The notes under the pieces: generated by a model | Databases searched by the model: none | The model's input: the letters and a program-made list of their open reading frames with translations, nothing else | Told to the model about the DNA's origin: nothing | Part shown: positions 16,842-26,472 of the stretch, piece after piece | Position numbering within the stretch: position 1 is the stretch's first letter | Layout: each line of letters begins with the position of its first letter | Source of the DNA: an uncultured Lachnospiraceae bacterium | GTDB lineage: Bacteria; Bacillota; Clostridia; Lachnospirales; Lachnospiraceae | DNA length: 64,000 bases | Assembly (NCBI GenBank): GCA_910578335.1 | Contig: CAJTPU010000016.1 | Coordinates: forward strand, 10,155-74,154 | Direction of reading: 5' to 3' | Position numbers and translations under genes: made by a program

Positions 16842-18545
16842 ATGATTAGAATCGAACAGATAAAATTGAAAATAGAACAAAAGACCAAAGCGTTGTACCG
16901 GGAGGCAGCCAGAATCTTAAGGATTGGGGAGCCGGATATTCTTTTTCTGCAAATTGTGAAGCGCTCTTTGGATGCGAGAAAAAAACCGGATTTGTTTTAC
17001 AGCTATGTGATAGAGGTAAAGATAAAACAGGAAGCGGAAGTGTGGAAGCGTTGTGCCAGAGGAAGAAGCGGGCGTATCGCAGCGGGCGGTCACTTTATCT
17101 CTTTGCATCAGGAAAAGGATTATGTGTTTCCCGTCCCACAGGCAGGCGAATGTGTGGAGCGTCCTGTGATAGCCGGCATGGGACCGGCAGGTCTTTTTTG
17201 CGCCTATTTTCTGGCAAGGGAAGGATACCGCCCGATTCTCTTGGAACGTGGGAAGGATGTGGACGAGAGGCAGAAAGATGTGGAGGCGTTTTGGGCAGGC
17301 GGCAGCTTCAACCCGGAGTCCAATGTACAGTTCGGCGAAGGCGGGGCGGGTACTTTTTCGGACGGCAAGCTGAATACGCTGGTAAAGGATACCCATGGAA
17401 GAAACAGGGAGGTTCTGCGCCTGTTTGTCAGTTTTGGCGCGCCGGAGGAAATTTTGTTTGAGAATAAACCGCATATAGGCACGGATATCCTGCGGACGGT
17501 GGTAAAAAATATGCGGGAAGAAATCAAACGCCTTGGCGGAGAGGTTCGTTTTCAAAGTCAGGTGACGGAGATAAAGACGGCGGGGGGCGGCGTGACCGGC
17601 GTTGTGATAAACGGCAGGCAGCTTCTGGAGACGAAAATACTGGTGCTTGCCATTGGACACAGCGCGCGCAATACCTTTTCCATGCTGTATGAAAAAGGCA
17701 TTCCCATGGAGGCAAAGCCCTTTGCGGTTGGCTTCCGTGTGGAACACAGGCAGGCGTTTATCGACGAAAGTATGTATGGCAGTATGGGAAAGACCACAGA
17801 CGGCGCGCTTCCTGCGGCTGCTTATAAGGTGACGGCGAAAACGGAGGATGGCAGGGGTGTCTATTCCTTCTGTATGTGTCCGGGCGGCTATGTGGTAAAC
17901 GCTTCCTCCGAGCAGGGCAGGCTTTGTACAAACGGCATGAGTTACAGCGGGCGGGATGGTGAAAATGCCAACAGCGCGGTGATTGTCTCCGTAACACCGG
18001 CAGATTACGGAGAGGAGCATCCCCTCGCAGGCGTCGCCTTTCAGAGAAAGCTGGAGGAAAGGGCATACAATGCCGGCGCAGGACGTGTGCCGGTACAGAC
18101 ATACGGAAGCTTTCGGGCATGTATCAAAGACAAAACTGCGCTGCCGCCTGAGCAGGGCGCCGCTTTTCTGCCTGCTGTCAAAGGAGAATATGTTTTTGCC
18201 GATATTACGGAAATTCTGCCGGAGGCACTAAGCAGAGGCATTGTAGAGGGGATGGAGCAGTTTGGCAGGCAGATAAAGGGCTTTGACAGGGCGGATACGC
18301 TGCTTTTGGCTGTGGAGAGCAGAACTTCTTCCCCCTTAAGAATCCTGCGGGACGATACGTTACAGTCCCAAATCCGCGGTTTGTTTCCCTGTGGAGAGGG
18401 CGCCGGCTATGCGGGAGGAATCACCTCCGCGGCAATGGACGGCATCAAGGTGGCAGAGGCTGTGGCGGCAAGACTTTGCGGAGTCCTGAAAGAGGCAGCC
18501 GGCAGCCGCAGCAGACAGACCGCAGCCTATGATTGCATTGACTAA
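16842..18545 (+). CDS. FAD-dependent protein, COG2509-like oxidoreductase
   Basis: A 567-residue flavoprotein. An N-terminal basic domain (about 1-100) resembles the THUMP-free leader of COG2509 proteins. The FAD fold starts at GMGPAGLFCAYFLA (about 109-122). Conserved stretches include NVQFGEGGAGTFSDGKLNT and the C-terminal GEGAGYAGGITSAAMDGI. The function is unknown; related proteins are sometimes annotated as dehydrogenase-like. The ATG at 16842 gives a normal family N-terminus; earlier in-frame starts lie inside the upstream gene. The -35 of the proB promoter overlaps its stop codon. Confidence 0.9.
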   Translation: MIRIEQIKLKIEQKTKALYREAARILRIGEPDILFLQIVKRSLDARKKPDLFYSYVIEVKIKQEAEVWKRCARGRSGRIAAGGHFISLHQEKDYVFPVPQAGECVERPVIAGMGPAGLFCAYFLAREGYRPILLERGKDVDERQKDVEAFWAGGSFNPESNVQFGEGGAGTFSDGKLNTLVKDTHGRNREVLRLFVSFGAPEEILFENKPHIGTDILRTVVKNMREEIKRLGGEVRFQSQVTEIKTAGGGVTGVVINGRQLLETKILVLAIGHSARNTFSMLYEKGIPMEAKPFAVGFRVEHRQAFIDESMYGSMGKTTDGALPAAAYKVTAKTEDGRGVYSFCMCPGGYVVNASSEQGRLCTNGMSYSGRDGENANSAVIVSVTPADYGEEHPLAGVAFQRKLEERAYNAGAGRVPVQTYGSFRACIKDKTALPPEQGAAFLPAVKGEYVFADITEILPEALSRGIVEGMEQFGRQIKGFDRADTLLLAVESRTSSPLRILRDDTLQSQIRGLFPCGEGAGYAGGITSAAMDGIKVAEAVAARLCGVLKEAAGSRSRQTAAYDCID

Positions 18546-18566
18546 CCGAAGGAAATAAAGTAAAAT
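18538..18566 (+). promoter_or_regulatory. Sigma-A promoter of the proline operon
   Basis: TTGACT (18538-18543) and TAAAAT (18561-18566) are 17 bases apart. The -35 overlaps the last codon and stop of the flavoprotein gene. The expected transcript would start about 40 bases before proB. Confidence 0.65.
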
Positions 18567-18613
18567 AGATGCCGTGATTTATAGATAAAACAGCAGAAAA
18601 GAAAAGGAATGGC

Positions 18614-19507
18614 ATGACAGATTACAGGAAAGCACTGCGGGACAAAAAAAGAATTGTGATTAAAATAGGCTCTTCCTCCCTGCAGCACAAAAGCACGGGA
18701 GATTTGGACTATATCAAGCTGGAAAAGCTGGCACGGGAGTTGTGTGACATCCGCAATCAGGGTAAGGATGTGGTTTTAGTCAGCTCAGGGGCGATTGCCG
18801 TTGGCAAAAAAGCAGTAAAGCCGTACAAGAAAGACGCCGGGGAGGAAGCATCGCCAATTGCCTTCAAGCAGGCATGCGCCGCCGTGGGACAGGCTCGGCT
18901 GATGATGACTTATCAGAAGCTGTTTTCGGAGTACAATCAGATTGTAGCGCAGATTCTGATGACGAAAAACACGGTGGTGGACGACTTGAACCGATACAAC
19001 GCCCACAATACCTTTTCCGAGCTTTTGCGCATGGGAGTTATTCCCATTGTCAACGAAAATGATACGATAGCCACTTACGAGATAAATGTGGCGGCGGATA
19101 ACGACACGCTGATTGGAGACAACGATACCTTATCGGCAATTGTTGCAGCGCTGGTGGAGGCGGATTTGCTGATACTGCTCTCCGATATTGACGGTCTGTA
19201 TACGGATGACCCGCGCTGCAGCAAGGACGCCAGATTTATTGAAGTGGTGGAGGAGCTGACAGACGAATATATGCATATGGGCAAGGCAAGCACCGGGAGC
19301 AGTGTAGGAACCGGCGGCATGAATACCAAGATGACGGCGGCACAAATTGCCACAAGCGTGGGTGCGGATATGGTCATCGCCAACAGCCGGGACGTGGGCA
19401 TACTGCACCGCATTTTAGACGGAGAAAACGAAGGAACGCTTTTTGTGGCGCATAAAGACAAGGCGTTTGCACTTGCGGAGTTTGTGGAAAATCTGCATAA
19501 GGTATAA
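18614..19507 (+). CDS. proB: Glutamate 5-kinase without PUA domain
   Basis: A 297-residue amino-acid kinase that phosphorylates glutamate as the first step of proline synthesis. Visible motifs are VIKIGSSSL at the N-terminus, VSSGAIAVGKK, VNENDTIAT, the LLSDIDGLYTDDP loop, and the late GTGGMNTKMTAAQIA motif. Many ProB proteins run to about 370 residues with a C-terminal RNA-binding PUA domain; here the protein ends right after the kinase domain, so feedback control by that domain is absent. AAAAGGA precedes the ATG. It heads a proB-DUF896-cyclo-ligase-proA operon. Confidence 0.95.
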   Translation: MTDYRKALRDKKRIVIKIGSSSLQHKSTGDLDYIKLEKLARELCDIRNQGKDVVLVSSGAIAVGKKAVKPYKKDAGEEASPIAFKQACAAVGQARLMMTYQKLFSEYNQIVAQILMTKNTVVDDLNRYNAHNTFSELLRMGVIPIVNENDTIATYEINVAADNDTLIGDNDTLSAIVAALVEADLLILLSDIDGLYTDDPRCSKDARFIEVVEELTDEYMHMGKASTGSSVGTGGMNTKMTAAQIATSVGADMVIANSRDVGILHRILDGENEGTLFVAHKDKAFALAEFVENLHKV

Positions 19508-19577
19508 GCGTTTTGCCGTAAGATAATGAAGGACATGCAAAACGGTATCGTAAGAAAGAAAAAGAGGAGATATCCCT

Positions 19578-19802
19578 ATGAATATGGAGGAGCGGATACA
19601 AAGAATCAACGAGCTCTATCACAAGTCAAAGGCGGAGGGTCTTACGCCTGAAGAAAAGGAAGAAAATGAGCGCCTGCGGACGGAATATATCCAGAATATC
19701 CGAAGCAATCTGCGGGCGCAGCTCAATCATATCGACATAGTAAACGAGGACGGAACCGTAGAAAATCTGGGAGATAAATACGGCGGCAGGGGAAAGCATT
19801 GA
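19578..19802 (+). CDS. DUF896 (YnzC-like) small protein
   Basis: A 74-residue DUF896 protein with the typical opening ERIQRINELYHKSKAEGLT followed by EEKEENERLRTEYIQ. The family forms a small helical hairpin; in Bacillus a member (YnzC) is SOS-associated, but the function is unknown. GAGGAG lies seven bases before the ATG. It sits inside the proline operon, 70 bases after proB and ten bases before the cyclo-ligase gene. Confidence 0.9.
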   Translation: MNMEERIQRINELYHKSKAEGLTPEEKEENERLRTEYIQNIRSNLRAQLNHIDIVNEDGTVENLGDKYGGRGKH

Positions 19803-19812
19803 GGAAAGTGCC

Positions 19813-20367
19813 ATGGAAAGCAAAAAGCAGATAAGAAATCGCATACTGGAACGGAGAAACACCTTGACGCCGGCGGAACGGATGCGTTCCGAAATTTTGG
19901 TGACGGAGCGTATTTTAGGGCATCAGTGGTACTACAAGGCGGGAGAAATCCTGCTTTTTGCAAGCTGCGGCAGCGAAATCAGCACAAGGGGAATTTTAGA
20001 GGACGCTTTAATGAGCGGCAAGCGGGTGTACCTGCCCAAGGTGGAAGGAGAAACCATGCAGTTTTACCGCATTGAGGCGGACGAGCCGCTCACAGAGGGG
20101 TACGGCGGTATCTTGGAGCCTGCCGGCGATGCGAAAAAAAGGTTTTGCTATCACAAGGACAGAAAAGATGCCGTGTTGATGCTGATGCCGGGCGCCGCCT
20201 TTGACCCTATGCGCAACCGCATCGGATACGGCAAAGGCTTTTATGACAGGTATCTGGCGGATAAGCCGGATTTACATACCATAGCGATTGGCTTTGACTG
20301 TCAGATGGTGGCACAGATTGCGAGCTGTCCTACCGATATCAAGCCCATGCAGGTGATATGCCTGTAA
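19813..20367 (+). CDS. fthC: 5-formyltetrahydrofolate cyclo-ligase
   Basis: A 184-residue enzyme that converts 5-formyl-THF to 5,10-methenyl-THF with ATP hydrolysis, recycling a folate storage or inhibitory form. The N-terminal basic KKQIRNRILERRNTLT and the C-terminal signature PGAAFDPMRNRIGYGKGFYDRYL region (split here as PGAAFDPMRNR and GYGKGFYDRYL) are typical. Length is normal. AGGAAAG lies just upstream of the ATG. Its position between proB and proA probably reflects transcriptional packaging rather than a shared pathway. Confidence 0.94.
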   Translation: MESKKQIRNRILERRNTLTPAERMRSEILVTERILGHQWYYKAGEILLFASCGSEISTRGILEDALMSGKRVYLPKVEGETMQFYRIEADEPLTEGYGGILEPAGDAKKRFCYHKDRKDAVLMLMPGAAFDPMRNRIGYGKGFYDRYLADKPDLHTIAIGFDCQMVAQIASCPTDIKPMQVICL

Positions 20368-20445
20368 GGCTCTGTTTGTGAATGCGTCTGCGCGCGCCTG
20401 ACGCAAATAGTCTGTACAAAAACGGTGCGCAGAAATGAGGAGTAT

Positions 20446-21693
20446 ATGATAAATTTGGAGGAAATCGGGAAAAAAGCCGTTACAGCAAAGTACAGCCTGC
20501 AGGGAAAGAACACAGAAGAGAAGAATGCAGCGCTTTTTTTGATTGCAGACAGGCTGATAGAAAATACGGAAGTGATTTTGACGGCAAATGCGGAGGACGT
20601 AGCGGCTGGGGAAAAGAATGGGATGCACGCCGGACTGATAGACCGCCTGCGTCTGACAAGGGAGCGAATCCTTGCTATGGCGGAGGGGCTTCGCCAGATT
20701 GCTGCGCTGCCTGACCCGGTGGGAGAGGTTTTGGAGCAGTTTACCCGTCCCAACGGGCTTGCCATAGAAAAAAGACGGGTGCCTGTCGGTGTGATTGGCA
20801 TTATCTATGAATCGCGTCCTAACGTGACGGCAGATGCCTTCGGGTTGTGCTTTAAGGCGGGAAACGCCGTTATTTTAAAGGGCGGCAGCGATGCGCTAAA
20901 CTCCAATAAGGCGATTACAGGCGTCATTCGTTCCGCGCTTACAGAGGCGGGGATAACGGCGGACGTTTTGCAGCTTTTAGAGACGACGGAGCGGGCGGTG
21001 ACGGCGGCTTTTATGAAATTGCATGCCTATGTGGACCTGCTGATTCCCAGAGGTGGCGCAGGACTGATAAAGAGTGTGGTGGAAAACAGCACCATCCCCG
21101 TGATTGAGACAGGAACAGGCAACTGCCATGTCTATGTGGACAAAGATGCAGACTTGACTATGGCAGTCAACATCATCCGAAATGCCAAGACCCAGCGGAT
21201 TGGGGTCTGCAATGCCTGCGAATCTCTGGTAGTACATTCCGCTGTCACGGGAAAGCTTCTGCCTGCACTAAAGGAAGCGCTTTCGCCTTATGCGGTGGAG
21301 ATGCGGGGAGACGAAAGGATACGGGAAATCCTGCCGGACTGTGTGCCTGTGCAGGAAGCGGATTATGGAACGGAGTATCTGGACTATATCCTTTCCCTGA
21401 AAACGGTTGACAGCGTGGAGGAGGCTGTCGCCCACATCAACCGCTATAATACAAAGCATTCCGAGACGATTGTCACCGAAAATAAAGAAGCGGCGGAAAT
21501 TTTCTTAAACGAAGTAGATGCCGCCTGCGTCTATGTAAACGCCTCCACCCGCTTTACGGATGGCTTTGAGTTTGGTTTTGGCGCGGAGATTGGCATCAGC
21601 ACGCAGAAGCTGCACGCCAGAGGTCCTATGGGATTAAAGGAGCTGACCTCCTATAAATATGTCATACGCGGAAACGGACAGGTCAGAGAATAG
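20446..21693 (+). CDS. proA: Glutamate-5-semialdehyde dehydrogenase
   Basis: A 415-residue NADPH-dependent enzyme that reduces glutamyl-5-phosphate to glutamate-5-semialdehyde, the second step of proline synthesis. Visible features are the N-terminal EEIGKKAV, the NAD(P) region VGVIGIIYESRPNVTADAF, LKGGSDALNSNKAI, and the catalytic cysteine region RIGVCNACESL. The start is slightly uncertain: ATG 20446 has GAGGAG only three bases away, and a TTG at 20452 would have better spacing. It shares an operon with proB. Confidence 0.95.
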   Translation: MINLEEIGKKAVTAKYSLQGKNTEEKNAALFLIADRLIENTEVILTANAEDVAAGEKNGMHAGLIDRLRLTRERILAMAEGLRQIAALPDPVGEVLEQFTRPNGLAIEKRRVPVGVIGIIYESRPNVTADAFGLCFKAGNAVILKGGSDALNSNKAITGVIRSALTEAGITADVLQLLETTERAVTAAFMKLHAYVDLLIPRGGAGLIKSVVENSTIPVIETGTGNCHVYVDKDADLTMAVNIIRNAKTQRIGVCNACESLVVHSAVTGKLLPALKEALSPYAVEMRGDERIREILPDCVPVQEADYGTEYLDYILSLKTVDSVEEAVAHINRYNTKHSETIVTENKEAAEIFLNEVDAACVYVNASTRFTDGFEFGFGAEIGISTQKLHARGPMGLKELTSYKYVIRGNGQVRE

Positions 21694-21702
21694 GTGATGT
21701 GA

Positions 21703-21728
21703 AAGCAATAAGCACAGCTTTATTGCTT
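21703..21728 (+). other. Stem-loop between proA and the lipoprotein gene
   Basis: A perfect 9-bp inverted repeat (AAGCAATAA with TTATTGCTT) surrounds an eight-base loop. No U-run follows, so it is not a standard terminator. It may protect the operon 3' end or act on the downstream message. Confidence 0.4.
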
Positions 21729-21745
21729 CAAAGGCAGGTGTTCTG

Positions 21746-23734
21746 ATGGGAAAAAAGGAAAAAAAGACAAAAACTGTAAAAATGGGAAACATTGTTTTGG
21801 GGGCAGTTCTTTTGTGCGGCATATGCCTCGTGGGCTGCGCCGCAGAAAAGAAGGGGAGCGGCGTGATGATGCGGACGGCTTCTTTTTGGCAGCAAGATAA
21901 TATATCCGGTGCGTTTGCTGCTCTGTCAGAGTTTCGCTCTGAAACGGAAGCTGCGGCAGAAGTGCTTTATACAGAAGCGGCAGAGCGCTATACGGCTTAT
22001 GTGCCGGCTATCGAAGAGGCGCTTTCGGCGTATCGGGAAGAGAAGGGTTTTACGGTGGATTACGCCGTATACGACAGGTATTTTTACTTTGATTCCTTTA
22101 GTCTGCCGGAGGGGACGATTGCCATATTGTCGAGGGACAATACCTGTATGGGCTTTCGCATGAACCTGCGCTGCAGGGAAGAATTTGACGGGGGTATCAT
22201 CGTTTCCCGCTATGAGGAGGCGCCTGACAGGGAGATTGTGTGCGAGTACTATGAAATCGGTGATATCCGGTATTTTTCCTATGCGGATTCCTCGGAATCT
22301 GATTCGGCATTTTCCATTCCCAATTTTATGTGTATGGCGGGAATGGAGCATATTCGTGCGATTGAGAAAGAACGGCAGATATATACAGTATACTGGAATG
22401 AATTTACTCCCTCTTCTGAACCGGAATTTTTCTGGGAAGCGCAGGTAAAGGCGCCCTTACGGGAATATATGGAGATAAACGGCAGCCTTTACCGGATAGA
22501 CAGGGAGCATAAGGCGCTCTTTTTGGTAAATATGCCTGACAAAACGCTTCCTTCGGGCACGCCGGCTTTGGCTGATTATGTTTACGCAAGCTGGCTTTCC
22601 ACGCAGAAGGAGCTTAGTCAGAATCTTTTGTATAAGCTGGCGGTTTCCGTCACGGATATAGAAGAAATTCTGCCGGATGGGTATATGTTTTTTGACTCCG
22701 AGTATACGGCAAATGATATGAACGGGGACGGCATTATGGATATCCTTGCGGTTGTCTGCCCTGTATTGGAGCATTATGATAACCGAAGTTCTTTTGTGGA
22801 GGATTCTCCGTACAGGAAAGTGCCGGAGTATTACTATCAGGAGCTTTGGCTGTTTACGGGGCAGCCGGATGGAAGCTTTTCGGGAGAATGTCTGCTTGAT
22901 GCGGATTCGCTGATATGGAGCGATACCTTCGCCCTGACGGATGTGAGCGGTTTTGCCGGAGGGTTCTCTTTGGAATATTTTGTGGGGCGTTCCCCCTGGC
23001 AGACCATATTGTTAGAATACAGGTATGATGGCGGTGAATGGAAGCTGGTAAAACGGTATGAGAATGACCGTTATTCCAGACCGGAGGGCTTTTGTGCATA
23101 TTCGGAAGAGATTCTTGCAGCCGAAGCGTTACATAAGGTTTACGTCAGCGCTTATGTAAATGAGGAGTATGCGGCATTTTTAAGTGACGTCGGATATCGC
23201 AGTTATGAATTCTGTTTTCAATTGCCGGATGAAGCGCTGGTACAGCGTATCAACGAAGTCCTGCGGGGAGAGATGGACAGGCTTTTCGGTGCTGTGGAAG
23301 CGCTTGATGAATGTCATGATGTCCTTCTGCATGATAATCTTATTTTTCTGAACAGCAGGATTGCCGTATTGGAAGTCGAATTTAGGGATGAAACGACAGA
23401 AGATGTTTCAGTGAACCGGTACCTTCCCGTCAGTATCGACCTGCAGACAGGGGAAATTATTGATTTCAGGGACTATATTACAGACAAAGAACTGAAGGCG
23501 CTGCTTGTCTGTACCAATCCGGACTGCAAAGCGGAGGAAAATCTCGCCCTGTTTGACCGGTATGATGATTACGAGACTCTGCTAAAAGCAGGAGGGGATT
23601 TCATGACGCTTTGCCTGGTACATGAGGGGCTGATTGTCTTAAATGCCGGCGAATACTGGCCTGAGTACTGCCTGATACCAAGGGCAAAGCTGATAGACAG
23701 CCCATTGGCAGTATTCTGGGATGACTGGCAGTAG
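21746..23734 (+). CDS. Large lipoprotein with a calcium-binding-like DxNGDG motif
   Basis: A 662-residue exported lipoprotein. The N-terminus is basic, followed by a hydrophobic run and the lipobox LVGC (Cys at about 31). A single DMNGDGIMD motif near residue 330 matches the calcium loop seen in FG-GAP/VCBS or dockerin-type repeats. The C-terminal 200 residues resemble substrate- or wall-exposed domains of unknown type (RsiV/DUF-like: strands followed by RYLPVSIDLQTGEI). No catalytic motif was recognised. AGGTG precedes the ATG. It lies in an isolated position between the proline operon and pepT. Confidence 0.75.
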   Translation: MGKKEKKTKTVKMGNIVLGAVLLCGICLVGCAAEKKGSGVMMRTASFWQQDNISGAFAALSEFRSETEAAAEVLYTEAAERYTAYVPAIEEALSAYREEKGFTVDYAVYDRYFYFDSFSLPEGTIAILSRDNTCMGFRMNLRCREEFDGGIIVSRYEEAPDREIVCEYYEIGDIRYFSYADSSESDSAFSIPNFMCMAGMEHIRAIEKERQIYTVYWNEFTPSSEPEFFWEAQVKAPLREYMEINGSLYRIDREHKALFLVNMPDKTLPSGTPALADYVYASWLSTQKELSQNLLYKLAVSVTDIEEILPDGYMFFDSEYTANDMNGDGIMDILAVVCPVLEHYDNRSSFVEDSPYRKVPEYYYQELWLFTGQPDGSFSGECLLDADSLIWSDTFALTDVSGFAGGFSLEYFVGRSPWQTILLEYRYDGGEWKLVKRYENDRYSRPEGFCAYSEEILAAEALHKVYVSAYVNEEYAAFLSDVGYRSYEFCFQLPDEALVQRINEVLRGEMDRLFGAVEALDECHDVLLHDNLIFLNSRIAVLEVEFRDETTEDVSVNRYLPVSIDLQTGEIIDFRDYITDKELKALLVCTNPDCKAEENLALFDRYDDYETLLKAGGDFMTLCLVHEGLIVLNAGEYWPEYCLIPRAKLIDSPLAVFWDDWQ

Positions 23735-23761
23735 CAATGATATGATAAAAAGGAGAAGAAG

Positions 23762-24997
23762 ATGTCGAGAGTAATTGATTTGTTTTTGGAATATGTCAGA
23801 CTGGACACACAGTCAGCGGAAGAGAGCAATACCACGCCAAGTACCTTAAAGCAGCATACGCTGGCAAAGCTTTTGGCGGGACAGCTTGCGGATATGGGAG
23901 CGGCAGAAATTACCTATGATGAGGCGCATTGCTATGTATATGCCTCCATTCCCGCCGCACAGGGGTTTGAAAATGCGCCTGTGCTGGGATTTATCGCCCA
24001 TATGGATACTTCGCCCGCCGTATCGGGCGCCGGTGTGAAGCCCCGCATTGTGAAGGCTTATGACGGCAGGGATATCGTGTTAAACGAGGCGGAAGGCATT
24101 GTGTTAAAAAGGGCGGATTTTCCGGAGCTTTCCCTGTATGAGGGACAGGATTTGATAGTGACGGACGGCACAACGCTTTTAGGCGCCGATGATAAGGCAG
24201 GAGTTGCGGAAATTATGGCGATGGCGGAATACCTGTTGCAAAACCCGCAGCTTCCACACGGAAAAATCAGAATCGGTTTCACGCCGGACGAGGAGGTCGG
24301 CGCCGGCGCGGATTATTTTGACATCGCTCTTTTTGGCGCAGATTTTGCCTATACCGTGGACGGCGGCAGAGTCGGCGAGCTGGAGTATGAAAACTTTAAT
24401 GCGGCGGGAGCGAAGGTGCGCGTGCAGGGCAGAAGCGTACATCCGGGCGATGCAAAGGGAAAAATGAAAAATGCCATTTTGATGCTGCAGGAGTTCCAGT
24501 CCCTGCTTCCTGTATATGAGAATCCCATGTACACAGATGGGTACGAGGGCTTTTATCACCTTGACAGCATAAGCGGTACAGTGGAGGAGGCTGTAGCGGA
24601 CTATATTATCCGCGACCACTCCAGAGAAAAGTTTGAGGAGAAAAAGAAGCTTTTTGCGCAGATGGGAGAAATGCTGAATATCAAGTACGGAAGCGGCACC
24701 GTTACCGTTACCATCAAGGATTCCTACTACAACATGCGGGAAATCATAAAGCAGCACATGCACCTGATTGACAATGCGAAGGCGGCGATGGAGGAGCTTT
24801 CCATTGTACCCATTGTACAGCCAATCAGAGGCGGCACCGACGGGGCAAGGCTTTCCTTTATGGGGCTTCCCTGTCCGAACCTTGGCACCGGCGGACATAA
24901 CTGCCATGGCAAGTATGAGTATGCCTGCGTACAGTCTATGGAGCAGAATGTGGAGCTGCTCATCCGGATTGCAGGGAAGTATGCGGAGAGCAGATAA
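23762..24997 (+). CDS. pepT: Peptidase T (tripeptide aminopeptidase)
   Basis: A 411-residue dizinc M20-family aminopeptidase acting on tripeptides in the cytosol. Metal and catalytic motifs are in order: IAHMDTSPA (His-x-Asp), LGADDKAGVAEIM (bridging Asp), TPDEEVGAG (Glu-Glu), the TVDGG loop, and the C-terminal LGTGGHNCHGKYEY with the last His ligand. Length matches PepT. AAAAAGGAG lies directly upstream. It is followed 20 bases later by miaB. Confidence 0.96.
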   Translation: MSRVIDLFLEYVRLDTQSAEESNTTPSTLKQHTLAKLLAGQLADMGAAEITYDEAHCYVYASIPAAQGFENAPVLGFIAHMDTSPAVSGAGVKPRIVKAYDGRDIVLNEAEGIVLKRADFPELSLYEGQDLIVTDGTTLLGADDKAGVAEIMAMAEYLLQNPQLPHGKIRIGFTPDEEVGAGADYFDIALFGADFAYTVDGGRVGELEYENFNAAGAKVRVQGRSVHPGDAKGKMKNAILMLQEFQSLLPVYENPMYTDGYEGFYHLDSISGTVEEAVADYIIRDHSREKFEEKKKLFAQMGEMLNIKYGSGTVTVTIKDSYYNMREIIKQHMHLIDNAKAAMEELSIVPIVQPIRGGTDGARLSFMGLPCPNLGTGGHNCHGKYEYACVQSMEQNVELLIRIAGKYAESR

Positions 24998-25017
24998 GGG
25001 AGAAAGTCAAGAGAAAA

Positions 25018-26463
25018 ATGTACACTGAAATTGATTTAGATAAAATAGATATAGATGCCCCCCCTCCAATGGAAGAGCCCGCCCGCCAGTATTATTTCAT
25101 GGCAAAATGCAGAGAATGGGTAAGGGATTTTGAACAGAAACAAAGGCGTCTGCCAAGAGCGTGCGTCGTCAATATGGGCTGTCAGATGAACGCAAGGGAC
25201 TCGGAAAAGCTGACAGGCATCTTAAGGCTTATCGGCTATGAGACGGCGGAGGAGGAGAATGCCGATTTTGTTATTTTTAATACCTGTACGGTGCGGGATA
25301 ACGCCAATCAGAAGGTATATGGCAGGCTGGGCGTGATGAAGGGGCTGAAAAAAAGGAACCCTTTGCTGAAAATTGCCCTGTGCGGATGCATGATGCAGGA
25401 AAATGCGGTGATTGAAAAAATCAGAACCAGCTATCCTTTTGTGGATTTGATTTTTGGCACCCACAACATTTTCAAATTTGCAGAGCTGCTATATGCGTCC
25501 TTGGAGGCAGAAGGGATGCTTATCGATATCTGGGAGGATACGGATAAGATTGTGGAGGACCTTCCCGTGGAGCGGAAGTATCCGTTTAAATCCGGCATCA
25601 ATATTATGTTCGGCTGTAACAATTTCTGCAGCTACTGTATTGTGCCCTATGTGCGGGGCAGGGAGCGCAGCAGGAATCCCAGGGATATTATCAGGGAAAT
25701 TGAAAAGCTGGCGGCTGAGGGCGTCGTGGAAATTATGCTTTTGGGACAGAACGTCAATTCCTACGGAAAAACGCTGCAGGAGCCTATGCGCTTTGCCCAG
25801 CTTTTACAGGAAGTGGAAAAAATAGAAGGGATAGAGCGTATCCGTTTTATGACCTCCCATCCCAAGGATTTGTCGGAAGAACTGATACAGGTGATGAAGG
25901 CATCCAAAAAAATCTGCCGCCATTTGCATCTGCCGCTGCAGGCGGGCTCCAATCGGATATTAAAGGCGATGAACCGGGTTTATACCAAGGAGCAGTACAT
26001 AGCGCTGGCAAAGCATATCAGGGAGGAAATACCGGATATTGCGCTGACGACGGATTTGATTGTAGGATTTCCGGGGGAGACACTCTCGGATGTGGAGGAG
26101 ACCATTGCGGTTGTAAGGGAAGTGGAATACGATAATGCCTTTACCTTTGTCTATTCCAAGAGAACCGGTACGCCTGCGGCAGTCATGGAGGAGCAGGTGC
26201 CGGAAGAAGTGGTAAAGGAAGGCTTTCAAAGGCTGCTGGAAACAGTGCAGGAGACGGCGCGAAAGCGGGTGGCGCGCTACGAGGGACAGGTGATGGAAGC
26301 ATTGGTGGAGGAGGTCAACGAGCACGATGCCTCCCTGTTAACGGGACGGCTTTCCAACAACACGCTGGTGCATTTTGCAGGCAGCCTTTCCCTGATTGGA
26401 AAAATTGTCAAGGTAAGGCTGGATAAATGCTGCGGCTTTTACTACATGGGTACGGTACTTTAG
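25018..26463 (+). CDS. miaB: tRNA-2-methylthio-N6-dimethylallyladenosine synthase
   Basis: A 481-residue radical-SAM methylthiotransferase that adds the 2-methylthio group to i6A37 of tRNAs reading U-starting codons. The N-terminal UPF0004 domain has the three cluster cysteines (NMGCQMN, FNTCTVRD, LCGCMMQE), the radical-SAM motif is CNNFCSYC (about 201-208), and a C-terminal TRAM domain is present. The N-terminal extension of about 50 residues before the UPF0004 domain is longer than in E. coli. The enzyme that makes its substrate, MiaA, is encoded at 32761 in the same region, so both steps of this modification are here. Confidence 0.95.
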   Translation: MYTEIDLDKIDIDAPPPMEEPARQYYFMAKCREWVRDFEQKQRRLPRACVVNMGCQMNARDSEKLTGILRLIGYETAEEENADFVIFNTCTVRDNANQKVYGRLGVMKGLKKRNPLLKIALCGCMMQENAVIEKIRTSYPFVDLIFGTHNIFKFAELLYASLEAEGMLIDIWEDTDKIVEDLPVERKYPFKSGINIMFGCNNFCSYCIVPYVRGRERSRNPRDIIREIEKLAAEGVVEIMLLGQNVNSYGKTLQEPMRFAQLLQEVEKIEGIERIRFMTSHPKDLSEELIQVMKASKKICRHLHLPLQAGSNRILKAMNRVYTKEQYIALAKHIREEIPDIALTTDLIVGFPGETLSDVEETIAVVREVEYDNAFTFVYSKRTGTPAAVMEEQVPEEVVKEGFQRLLETVQETARKRVARYEGQVMEALVEEVNEHDASLLTGRLSNNTLVHFAGSLSLIGKIVKVRLDKCCGFYYMGTVL

Positions 26464-26472
26464 GAGGCAGAA

